Part shown: positions 24,028 through 32,013 of the stretch, one piece after another | Numbering within the stretch: the stretch's first letter is position 1 | Layout: every line of letters starts with the position of its first letter | Source of the DNA: Alphaproteobacteria bacterium UBA2903 | Lineage (GTDB): Bacteria > Pseudomonadota > Alphaproteobacteria > CAAGCB01 > CAG-977 | Reading direction: 5' to 3' | DNA length: 49,590 bases | NCBI GenBank assembly: GCA_002349565.1 | Contig: DEDN01000006.1 | Span: 1 to 49,590 of the forward strand | The notes under the pieces: model-generated | Databases searched by the model: none | Seen by the model: the letters and a program-made list of their open reading frames with translations, nothing else | Told to the model about the DNA's origin: nothing | Position numbers and translations under genes: made by a program

Positions 24028-27000
24028 TTATTTGTTTGCCATGCGGGCAAGCCTTTGCTGTTCCCGCCGTTCCAGTTTGGCATTGCGTTTGCTGTGGAAC
24101 TTTTCGCGTCTGCGGACAAAGACCACGAACAACATCGGAATAATGAAAATACCGAACGCCGTTGCGAAAATCATTCCGCCGAACACGGGCGTGCCGACGG
24201 AACGGCGCGCCATCGCGCCCGCGCCCGCCGCTACCACCAAAGGCAGCAAACCCAAAATGAACGAAATCGCCGTCATCATCACCGCGCGGAAACGCAAGTG
24301 AGCCGCTTCAATCGCCGCTTCTTCGGGATCTTTGCCCTGTTCGCGCAGGTCTTTTGCGAATTCGACAATCAAAATCGCGTTTTTGGACGCTTGAGCAATC
24401 AGCAGAATAAAGCCGATTTGCGCGTACACGTTGTTGACCAGCCCGAACACGTTCAAGAATATCATCGCACCCAGCAAAGCCACCGACACCGACAGCAGAA
24501 CGGGAATGGGAATCATCCAGCTTTCATACAAAGCGACCAAGAACAGATACGCAAACAGGAACGCCAAAATCAGCACGACCGTCGTTTGACCGCCCGCCGT
24601 TTTTTCCTGTAACGACATACCTGTCCATTCGTAAGCGTAACCTTTGGGCAACACTTGCATGGACAGTTTTTCCATCGCATCCATCGCCTGTGTCGAACTG
24701 GATCCCGCCGCCGCCGAACCGTTGACTTTGACCGTCAGCGTATTGTTGTAGCGCGTCAGAGTCTGCGGTCCCAAAATCGGCTTGATGGTCAACAGCGAAC
24801 GCATCGGCACCATTTCGCCTTTGTTGTTGCGAACGAACAGACGGCTCACATCGTTTTGATTGCTGCGGGAATCTTCCTGCCCTTGGATGTTGACTTTGTA
24901 AATACGGCCGTTCAACGTAAAATCGTTGATGTACGCATACCCCAAAGTCGATTGCAACTGTGAAAAGACGTCTTTGATGTTGACGCCCAAAATCTGCGCC
25001 TTGACTCGATCAAGGTCGACGTACAGCTGCGGCGTCGCCGTGTTGAACGTGCTGTAGACCATGGTCATTTCGGGATTCTGGTTTGCCGCCATCAACAGTT
25101 TGTACATCACCTGTTCCATCTGCTGCGGCGTTTCTCCGCCGGCGTTTTGCAAACGGTAATCAAAACCGTTCGCCATGCCGACGCCGGGAATGGCAGGCAG
25201 GTTGAACGCGCGAATCAGCGCGCCTTGAACGGCGTTGAACTTGGGTTGCAACACTTTTAAAATCGCGGCTACCTGCATTGACGTATCGCGGCGCACTTCG
25301 TACGGTTTCAAACCGACAACCATCATGCCGAAGTTCGGACCGTTGCCGCCAATCATGCTGTATCCCGCAATCGCCATCGCGTTTGCTGTCGCGGGGTGCG
25401 AAGAAATGATTTTGTAAGCGTCGCGCAAAATAGCCAGCGTGCGGTCCTGCGACGCGCCTTCGGGCAGCTGAATGTCGACCATGAACATGCCCTGGTCTTC
25501 ATCGGGCAGGAAGCCTGCGGGCGTTATTTTGTTGACCTGCCAAGCGCAAGCAATAACCGCCGCGATAATCAAAATCGACAAAGATGAATGACGCACCAGC
25601 TTTTTGACAATCGCGGTATAGCCGTCGCGTCCTTTGTCGATTTGACGCATAACCCAAGGCACAAGCCCTGTTTTTTTCTTTTCTTCGCGGTGCAGCAGAA
25701 TCGCGCACAAAGCGGGCGACAAAGTCAGCGCGTTCAACGCCGAAATCATCATTGAACACGACACGGTAACGGCGAACTGCTTGTACAGCTGACCGACAAT
25801 GCCGGGGACGAAAATAACGGGGACGAACACGGACAGAATAACCAGCGTAATCGCGATAATCGGCGCGGTAATCTGGCTCATCGCCTTTGCCACCGCATCG
25901 GGAATAGACAAATCGGGTTCTTCTTCAATCACGCGTTCAACGTTTTCCACGACCATAATCGCGTCGTCCACCACGATGCCGATAACCAGCACGATGGACA
26001 GCAAAGAAATCGTGTTCGCCGAAATGCCGAACGGCGCCATAAAGATGAACGTGCCAATCAAAGATACGGGGACGGCAACCGCGGGAATCAAGGTTGCGCG
26101 CCATGTTCCCAAAGACAGGAACACGGTCAGCAGAACCAGAACGAACGCTTCGAAAATCGTGTGAACAACTTCGTCGACCGTCGATTCGATGAACACCGTC
26201 GTGTCGAAAATGATGACATAGTCGACGCCGTCGGGGAAAAAGGCTTTCATTCTTTCCAGTTCGGCTTTGACGCCCTTGGCAACCTGCATCGCGTTCGCGC
26301 CGGGGGCAAGGTTAATCATCGCGCCCGAAGCCGCCATGCCGTTGTACTGAATGACCGTCGAATAGGATGTCGTTCCCAGTTCGATTGTGGCAACGTCTTT
26401 CAGCCGCAAAGTGCCGCCGTCTTTGTCGGCGCGCAGAATGATGTTGCCGAACTCTTCGGCGGAGCTTAAACGTCCCGACGTTTTCAACGTCAGCTGAATC
26501 TGCTGGTCTTTCGGGGCGGGGGACGCGCCGACCGACCCGATGGCGGGCTGAATGTTCTGAGCGGAAATCGCCGCCATGACATCGTTGTTGGTCAGCCCCA
26601 AGTTCGCCAATCGCTGCGGGTCGATCCACACGCGCATACTGTAGTCGATATCGCCGAACGTGTTGACTTCGCCCACGCCCGTAACACGCGCCAAGGTATC
26701 CTTGACGTGCGCGGTCATGTAGTTCGCCAAAAAGCTGGCTTCGCGCGAATGGTCGGGGGAATACAGCGAAAACGCCATCAACATGGACGATGTGTTCTTT
26801 TTAACCGTAACGCCCTGCTGCTGCACTTCGGACGGCAGTTTCGTCGAAATCTGGTTGATTCGGTTCTGCACGTTGACGGTGTTCATATCGGGATCGGTGC
26901 CCAAAGCGAACGTAACGGACAGAGAATAAGTGCCGTCGTTAGCGCTGGTCGATTCCATATAAAGCATGTTGTCAACGCCGTTGACCTGCGATTCTATAAC

Positions 27001-27192
27001 CTGCGCAACGGTTTGTTCAATCACTTCCGCGGACGCGCCGGGGTAAGTTGCCGAAACGGACACGGACGGCGGAACCACGTCGGGCAGCTGCGCGACGGGA
27101 ATGGTGTACAGGGAAATCAGACCCGCAATGGTGATGACCAGCGAAACAACGATAGCCAGACGCGGGCGTCGAATGAAAATCTGGGAAAACAT
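24028..27192 (-). CDS. RND (AcrB/HAE1-type) multidrug efflux permease
   Basis: 1,054 aa, full length. It starts MFSQIFIRRPRLAIVVSL as in AcrB/MexB. The proton-relay pair is in GIVVDDAIMVVENVER (about residue 405), and the relay Lys is in ASKNAILIVEFAKDL. Two six-helix membrane halves flank two large periplasmic loops. It is an inner-membrane trimer that extrudes hydrophobic drugs and bile-salt-like compounds. The adaptor gene lies 13 bases upstream. No outer-membrane channel gene and no TetR-type regulator lie in the window, so the TolC partner must be encoded elsewhere. Confidence 0.96.
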   Translation of the reverse strand: MFSQIFIRRPRLAIVVSLVITIAGLISLYTIPVAQLPDVVPPSVSVSATYPGASAEVIEQTVAQVIESQVNGVDNMLYMESTSANDGTYSLSVTFALGTDPDMNTVNVQNRINQISTKLPSEVQQQGVTVKKNTSSMLMAFSLYSPDHSREASFLANYMTAHVKDTLARVTGVGEVNTFGDIDYSMRVWIDPQRLANLGLTNNDVMAAISAQNIQPAIGSVGASPAPKDQQIQLTLKTSGRLSSAEEFGNIILRADKDGGTLRLKDVATIELGTTSYSTVIQYNGMAASGAMINLAPGANAMQVAKGVKAELERMKAFFPDGVDYVIIFDTTVFIESTVDEVVHTIFEAFVLVLLTVFLSLGTWRATLIPAVAVPVSLIGTFIFMAPFGISANTISLLSIVLVIGIVVDDAIMVVENVERVIEEEPDLSIPDAVAKAMSQITAPIIAITLVILSVFVPVIFVPGIVGQLYKQFAVTVSCSMMISALNALTLSPALCAILLHREEKKKTGLVPWVMRQIDKGRDGYTAIVKKLVRHSSLSILIIAAVIACAWQVNKITPAGFLPDEDQGMFMVDIQLPEGASQDRTLAILRDAYKIISSHPATANAMAIAGYSMIGGNGPNFGMMVVGLKPYEVRRDTSMQVAAILKVLQPKFNAVQGALIRAFNLPAIPGVGMANGFDYRLQNAGGETPQQMEQVMYKLLMAANQNPEMTMVYSTFNTATPQLYVDLDRVKAQILGVNIKDVFSQLQSTLGYAYINDFTLNGRIYKVNIQGQEDSRSNQNDVSRLFVRNNKGEMVPMRSLLTIKPILGPQTLTRYNNTLTVKVNGSAAAGSSSTQAMDAMEKLSMQVLPKGYAYEWTGMSLQEKTAGGQTTVVLILAFLFAYLFLVALYESWMIPIPVLLSVSVALLGAMIFLNVFGLVNNVYAQIGFILLIAQASKNAILIVEFAKDLREQGKDPEEAAIEAAHLRFRAVMMTAISFILGLLPLVVAAGAGAMARRSVGTPVFGGMIFATAFGIFIIPMLFVVFVRRREKFHSKRNAKLERREQQRLARMANK

Positions 27193-27205
27193 AGGGCGTT
27201 ATTCC

Positions 27206-28366
27206 TTATTTCTTGGCGGGGGCGGCGGGAGTCTTCGCCGCTTCAGCCGTTTTGGCGGCAGGCGCGTCAACGATGACTTCCACACCCGGACGGACTTTCT
27301 GCAAGCCCTCGATCATAACGCGGTCGCCCGCTTCCAATCCTTCGTTGACGATATAGTCTTTTCCCTGTTCGCCGCCGATGACGATCGGTTTGTTGACGAC
27401 TTTGTTCTGCGCGTCGACGACGTACACATATTTACCCGTGGGCGAAGACATGACAGCCGCTTGGGAAACCGAGATTTTTTCAACGGGGGCTTCGTATTCC
27501 AGCAAAACGGAAACAAACTGTCCCGAAACCAGCTGTTTGGACGGATTGGGAAAAACGGCGCGCAGCTTTACGGTGTCCGTCGTTTCGCCGACGGTTACAT
27601 CCGTGAAGTTGATTTTGCCGCCGTAGCGGTAAGCCGAACCGTCCGCCATAATCAAAGAAACGGACAGATCGCTGTTCGTGCCGAAAACGCCCGCGTTCTG
27701 CATGGACAGCAGTTCGCGTTCGGAAACGCTGAACAAAACGTACATGGGATCGCTGCTGACCAGCGTCGCCAGAACGGAATCCGCCGGCAGATATTCGCCG
27801 ACCGAATAAGCCGCCAGACCGATTTTGCCCGAGAAGGGGGCTTTGACATCGGTGTAGCTCAAATCCAGCTTTGCCAGATTCAGCGCGGCTTTCGCCTGCA
27901 GAACAGCCGCTTTGGCGATGCTGTTTTCGGCTTCGCGCGCGTCAACGGTGGATTGGGCGATATTGCCGCTTTTACGCAATTCCAAAGCGCGGTTCAAATT
28001 CAGGGACGCGTTTTTGGCATCGGCTTCGGCTTTTGCCAGATTGGCGTTGGCTTCGGCGACTTTGGCTTCGAACGGTTCGCGTTCCAAAGTGAACAGCAGC
28101 TGTCCTTTTTTGACGATATTGCCTTCCTCGAACAGGCGGTCTTTCAAAAAACCCGCGACGCGCGCTTTCAAATCGACCGACGAAACCGCGTCGATGCGGC
28201 CGGGGAAATCAAAACGTTCCGTATACGGATGGTAGCCGACTTTGACGACGGAAACATGCTGTTTCTGCGCGGCAGGGGCGGCGTTTTCCTTTTTTTCAAA
28301 GCAGCCGCTCAGACACAAAACGAAAGCAAGCAGACAGAACGGTAAAATACGATAAGATTTAAACAT
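27206..28366 (-). CDS. RND efflux periplasmic adaptor lipoprotein (AcrA/MexA-type)
   Basis: 386 aa from the ATG at 28366, with GGAG 8 bases upstream; it begins at the signal peptide. The lipobox is LCLSGC with Cys22. The order is beta-barrel strand and lipoyl half (RFDFPGRIDAVSSVDLKARVAG), a helical hairpin (about 95-160, ANLAKAEADAKNASLNLNRA), the second lipoyl half (LDLSYTDVKAPFSGKIG), and the C-terminal barrel and membrane-proximal domain. It bridges the RND pump to the outer-membrane channel. The tail is Ala/Pro/Lys-rich (AKTAEAAKTPAAPAKK). Confidence 0.95.
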   Translation of the reverse strand: MFKSYRILPFCLLAFVLCLSGCFEKKENAAPAAQKQHVSVVKVGYHPYTERFDFPGRIDAVSSVDLKARVAGFLKDRLFEEGNIVKKGQLLFTLEREPFEAKVAEANANLAKAEADAKNASLNLNRALELRKSGNIAQSTVDAREAENSIAKAAVLQAKAALNLAKLDLSYTDVKAPFSGKIGLAAYSVGEYLPADSVLATLVSSDPMYVLFSVSERELLSMQNAGVFGTNSDLSVSLIMADGSAYRYGGKINFTDVTVGETTDTVKLRAVFPNPSKQLVSGQFVSVLLEYEAPVEKISVSQAAVMSSPTGKYVYVVDAQNKVVNKPIVIGGEQGKDYIVNEGLEAGDRVMIEGLQKVRPGVEVIVDAPAAKTAEAAKTPAAPAKK

Positions 28367-28453
28367 TTGCACTTCTCCCATGGCGGGTTGCTGTTAGAGT
28401 ACGACAATCAACCCCTCTTTATACATAAAAGGGGCGGCGGACTCAAGCGATTT

Positions 28454-29302
28454 TTATGCCAAAGCCGTTTGTTTGACCCACCAATTCGGGTGGTTCGCCG
28501 TCAAATCGGCGCAGGCTTGGGCGGCATCCTTGGGCGTGCGGAACAATCCGAAGCACGTTCCGCCGCTGCCCGACATGGCGGAAAACAGGCAAAGCGGCTG
28601 TCTTTCAAGGCTTTTCAGCACTTCGGCGACGGCGGGTTCAAGGGCGCAAGCCGCGTCCTGCAAGTCGTTGTGCCGTTTTTTCAATTCCGCGACGAAAGCG
28701 TCGGCGTCGGCGCAATCCGCCGTCAAAGGCATCGGTTCGGAAAAAACGGGTTTTCGCGTTTTGAAAACGGCGGGCGTCGAAACGGGTTTGTTCGGATTGA
28801 CCAGCACAACGGGCAAAGCGGGAATTTTCGGCGCGGGCGTCAGAATCTCGCCCACACCCGACACCTGTACGGCTTTTCCAGCCAGACAGGACGGCACGTC
28901 CGCCCCCAATTCCAGCGCAAGGGCGTACAGCTTTTCATCGGGCAGTTTTTTGTTCCATAAAAGCTGCAAAGCTTTCAGCACCGCCGCCGCATCCGTCGAA
29001 CCGCCGCCGATTCCCGACGCTATCGGCAGATTTTTTTCCAAAACGATGCGGGCGTTCGGCTCGATCCCCAAAGCCGCCGCCAACTTCCGCGCCGCTTTGA
29101 TAACGATGTTGTCTTCGCCCGCCGACAAATCGGGCGCGCCGACGATTTCCAAGCTTAATTCCGCGGCGGGTTCAACGGCAATCACATCGCCGTCCGCCGC
29201 GAAAGCGAACAGGCTGTCCAGCAAATGATAGCCGTCGGGACGTTTTCCCGTGACATGCAGATACAGATTGATTTTTGCGGGGGCTTTGACCGAAACGGAC
29301 AT
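28454..29302 (-). CDS. ispE: 4-diphosphocytidyl-2-C-methyl-D-erythritol kinase
   Basis: 282 aa GHMP kinase, fourth step of the MEP isoprenoid pathway. Lys10 lies in APAKINLYLHV, DGYHLLDSLF is conserved, and the ATP-binding loop is LPIASGIGGGSTDAAAV (about 92-108) with catalytic Asp104. MSGSGGTCFGLF is the third GHMP motif. The ATG shares one base with the stop of the upstream TPR lipoprotein (TAATG), so the pair is coupled, an arrangement common in alphaproteobacteria. Confidence 0.96.
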   Translation of the reverse strand: MSVSVKAPAKINLYLHVTGKRPDGYHLLDSLFAFAADGDVIAVEPAAELSLEIVGAPDLSAGEDNIVIKAARKLAAALGIEPNARIVLEKNLPIASGIGGGSTDAAAVLKALQLLWNKKLPDEKLYALALELGADVPSCLAGKAVQVSGVGEILTPAPKIPALPVVLVNPNKPVSTPAVFKTRKPVFSEPMPLTADCADADAFVAELKKRHNDLQDAACALEPAVAEVLKSLERQPLCLFSAMSGSGGTCFGLFRTPKDAAQACADLTANHPNWWVKQTALA

Positions 29303-31056
29303 TATTCGTTCTTCTTTCGCGGTTTTTCGGGCAAGGCGATCTTGTCGCCGACGGCGTCCAGTCCCTTTTCAAGCTTTTCGTCGACGCGTTTTCTGTCCGC
29401 AGGGGGCAAATCGTCGTTGACGGCAAGGGCTTTCGCCCATTGATAGCGGGCTTCGCGCTTGCGTCCGACACGCCAGTACGCATCGCCCAAATGGTCGTTG
29501 ATGACTGCGCTGCCGGGGTTTAACGTCAGGGCGGTTTCAAGCATTTCCAACGCTTTGCCGTATTTGCGGCGCAAATAGTAGGACCAGCCCAGACTGTCCG
29601 CAATCGACCCGTCGTTCGGCGCAAGCCGCACGGCGGTTTTCAGCATCTTCGACGCTTCGGGGATGTTTTTGCCGCGTTCCAGCCACGAATAGCCCAAATA
29701 GTTCAACGTGGACGGCTCTTCGGGCGACAGCATCAGCGCTTTTTGCAAATCGGCTTCGGCGTTGTCCCATTGTCCGTTGCGCTCATAGGCGACTCCGCGG
29801 CTGTAAAACAGGACCCAATGACTGCGGTTCAGCGGTCCCGTGCGCTCCATCGCTTCGGAAAAAGCGACGACGGCTTGCGGATATTTTTCTTCGGTCAGCA
29901 GGATTTCGCCCAGCTGCATCCACGGCGCAGGGGAATCGTTGCGCCTGTCCGCCAGTTTCCGCAGAATCTTTTCGGCTTTGTCGGCTCTGCCTTGCCGCGC
30001 CAGAATGGCGGCGGCGCGCGTTTGGTCGGCAAAGTAGGTTTCCGAGCTTTCCTTTTCGCCCAGATACAGTTTCAAAGCTTCGTCGTCGCGTCCCTGCTTT
30101 TCCAGAATTTCCCCCAGCAAAATGCGGGCAAGCGACAAATTCGGGTCGAGAGCCAAGCCGAAACGGATGAAAAACAGCGACGATTCGGGACTGCCTTTGT
30201 CCGCCAGACTGCCCGATATGTCAAAGAACGCTTCCGCCAATCCCGCTTTTGCGTTCGGGACGCTGCGGGGGACTTTGCGATTGGCGACCATTGCGCCCGC
30301 CGTGAAAAACATTTCATCAATCAGCGGATAGGCTTTCGCGCTTTTGCGGTAGGCGGCGACCAAAGCGGCAAATTCGCGGCTGTTGCCGTGGCGCAGCAGG
30401 AAATTGCCGTACGCCTGCGCCGCGCGCAGGGACAGTCCCCCCGGTTCTTTCAGCAAGCGTTCGTAGCTGTCGCGGGCTTGATCGACTTCGCCCCACAAAT
30501 CGTACAGCAAAGCGGAATGGAACGCGTAAAGGGCTTCCGTTCCCGCCTGATTGATTTTGTTCAAAGCCTGTTCGGCTTTTTTGCGGTTGTTCAGTCCCGC
30601 CTGCACCCACATTTCCAAAAGCGGGAACAAAAAGGCGTTGTCCGTTTTGTCGGGAAACGCTTTGATCTGCCGCAGCGCATGGGCGTAATCGTCCTTTTGC
30701 GCGTCGCGCGCGATGACCACCAAAGCCGCCAGCAAAGCGGAGCGGTCTTTTTTCAATTCGTCCAGCGCATAGGGATAGGCTTCTTTCAGCCGTCCTTCGC
30801 CCGCCAGCAGCAGGAACATTTCCGAACGCAGCATTTTGTTGTCGGGGTCTTCTTTGAGGGCGGCGTTCAGAAACTTCACGGCGTCCGCAAAGTTCCGATC
30901 CTGTTTGGCTTGCAGATAAAAGATGTACGATCCGACGGCGGGGGCTGTTTTCGGCGCGGCGGTTTCGGCGGCGGGAACGTCGGAAACGGCTTGGGTCGCG
31001 TTGGGCGCGCAAGCCGTCAAAATCAATGCGGACAAAGCCAAAAATGTAAGGTTCAT
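29302..31056 (-). CDS. TPR-repeat lipoprotein
   Basis: 584 aa from the ATG at 31056, which starts a lipoprotein signal peptide (MNLTFLALSALILTAC, Cys16). The longer frame adds 19 residues of non-signal sequence. The mature chain is almost entirely helical tetratricopeptide repeats. The clearest run from about residue 375 to 560: APWMQLGEILLTEEKYPQAV, WDNAEADLQKALMLSPEEPS, YGKALEMLETALTLNPGSA and LGDAYWRVGRKREARYQW. TPR lipoproteins upstream of ispE are common in alphaproteobacteria. It probably scaffolds an envelope complex; its partner is unknown. Confidence 0.85.
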   Translation of the reverse strand: MNLTFLALSALILTACAPNATQAVSDVPAAETAAPKTAPAVGSYIFYLQAKQDRNFADAVKFLNAALKEDPDNKMLRSEMFLLLAGEGRLKEAYPYALDELKKDRSALLAALVVIARDAQKDDYAHALRQIKAFPDKTDNAFLFPLLEMWVQAGLNNRKKAEQALNKINQAGTEALYAFHSALLYDLWGEVDQARDSYERLLKEPGGLSLRAAQAYGNFLLRHGNSREFAALVAAYRKSAKAYPLIDEMFFTAGAMVANRKVPRSVPNAKAGLAEAFFDISGSLADKGSPESSLFFIRFGLALDPNLSLARILLGEILEKQGRDDEALKLYLGEKESSETYFADQTRAAAILARQGRADKAEKILRKLADRRNDSPAPWMQLGEILLTEEKYPQAVVAFSEAMERTGPLNRSHWVLFYSRGVAYERNGQWDNAEADLQKALMLSPEEPSTLNYLGYSWLERGKNIPEASKMLKTAVRLAPNDGSIADSLGWSYYLRRKYGKALEMLETALTLNPGSAVINDHLGDAYWRVGRKREARYQWAKALAVNDDLPPADRKRVDEKLEKGLDAVGDKIALPEKPRKKNE

Positions 31057-31167
31057 CGTTAAAACCCCGAATAAAAGACGCTTTATTCTGGGCTGATTTC
31101 GAACAAAAATCAAGTTTTGTCACAAAAAAGTTCGAATATCCGTCCGAAATGTGATATTTTGCTTTTC

Positions 31168-31953
31168 ATGAAAACGGAAAGCTCCTCTTTGGCGGTTATG
31201 GAATGGTATTTGACGGCGGGCGTCGACGAAATCGTCGGCGAAACCCCCGTCGACCGTCTGAACAAACCCGATATTGCGGAAACGCCTTTGCCCGCGCCGC
31301 AAATTGCGGCATCCGCGCCCGTTTTTGCGCCTGCATCCCTTCCCGCTCCCGCCTCCGTATCGGCGGCAACGGCGGAATTGGCGGCAAAAGCGGCGACTTT
31401 GGACGAATTGCGCGCCGCCATGGAAAGCTTTGACGGATGCGCGCTGAAACAAACAGCGGCGAATTTGGTTTTTGCGGACGGCAATCCCGCCGCCGATCTG
31501 ATGATTGTCGGCGAAGCGCCGGGGGCGGAGGAAGACAAAAAAGGACTTCCCTTTGTCGGGGCAAGCGGTCATTTGCTGGATTTGATGCTGAAATCCGTCG
31601 GGCGCGACAGAACGAACGTTTATATTTCCAATGTCGTGTCATGGCGTCCGCCCAACAACCGCAAACCGTCCGAGGACGAAATCGCCCTGCTGACGCCGTT
31701 TATCAAGCGGCACATTGCTTTGGTTCATCCCAAAATTCTGCTGCTGCTGGGCGGCAGCGCGGTGTCTGCTTTAATCGGAATCAAGGACGGCATCACCCGC
31801 ACCCGCGGGCGGTGGCTGACATATCGCGACGGAGATGTTTCGATTCCCGCGTTCGCATCGTTTCATCCCGCGTTTTTGCTGCGTTCGCCCGCTCAGAAAA
31901 AAGCCGCGTGGCGCGATTTTCTGACGGTTGCGCAGGCTTTGAATCAAAACTGA
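31168..31953 (+). CDS. Uracil-DNA glycosylase, family 4-like
   Basis: 261 aa from the ATG at 31168 (MKTESSSLAVMEWYLTAGVDE), which matches the usual alphaproteobacterial N-terminus; an ATG 51 bases upstream adds nothing family-like. After an Ala/Pro-rich linker (about 40-75) the catalytic domain has FDGCALKQTAANLVFADG, GEAPGAEED with GLPFVGASG (motif I), and SFHPAFLLRSP (motif II, catalytic His). It removes uracil from DNA. Only one Cys remains of the CxxC pair that helps bind the Fe-S cluster in canonical family 4 (GCALK), as I recall for alphaproteobacterial versions. It is divergent from the TPR gene. Confidence 0.9.
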   Translation: MKTESSSLAVMEWYLTAGVDEIVGETPVDRLNKPDIAETPLPAPQIAASAPVFAPASLPAPASVSAATAELAAKAATLDELRAAMESFDGCALKQTAANLVFADGNPAADLMIVGEAPGAEEDKKGLPFVGASGHLLDLMLKSVGRDRTNVYISNVVSWRPPNNRKPSEDEIALLTPFIKRHIALVHPKILLLLGGSAVSALIGIKDGITRTRGRWLTYRDGDVSIPAFASFHPAFLLRSPAQKKAAWRDFLTVAQALNQN

Positions 31954-31987
31954 AAAGGGGCGGCTTGGACCATTAAGCCGCCCCTTT
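31954..31987. terminator. Bidirectional terminator between UDG and the cysteine-rich gene
   Basis: A 13-bp stem (31954-31966 with 31975-31987) has an 8-base loop and begins right after the UDG stop codon. A second, shorter hairpin ATTTTCCG/CGGAAAAT follows at about 31991-32010. It serves the two convergent genes. Confidence 0.8.
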
Positions 31988-32013
31988 CCGATTTTCCGCG
32001 AACGGAAAATTTG

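Noticed and set aside
28400..28435. Hairpin CCCCT/AGGGG between ispE and the RND adaptor gene as a terminator
   Set aside because: The stem is short with a long A/T loop and no T run on the minus strand, so it cannot be called an intrinsic terminator.
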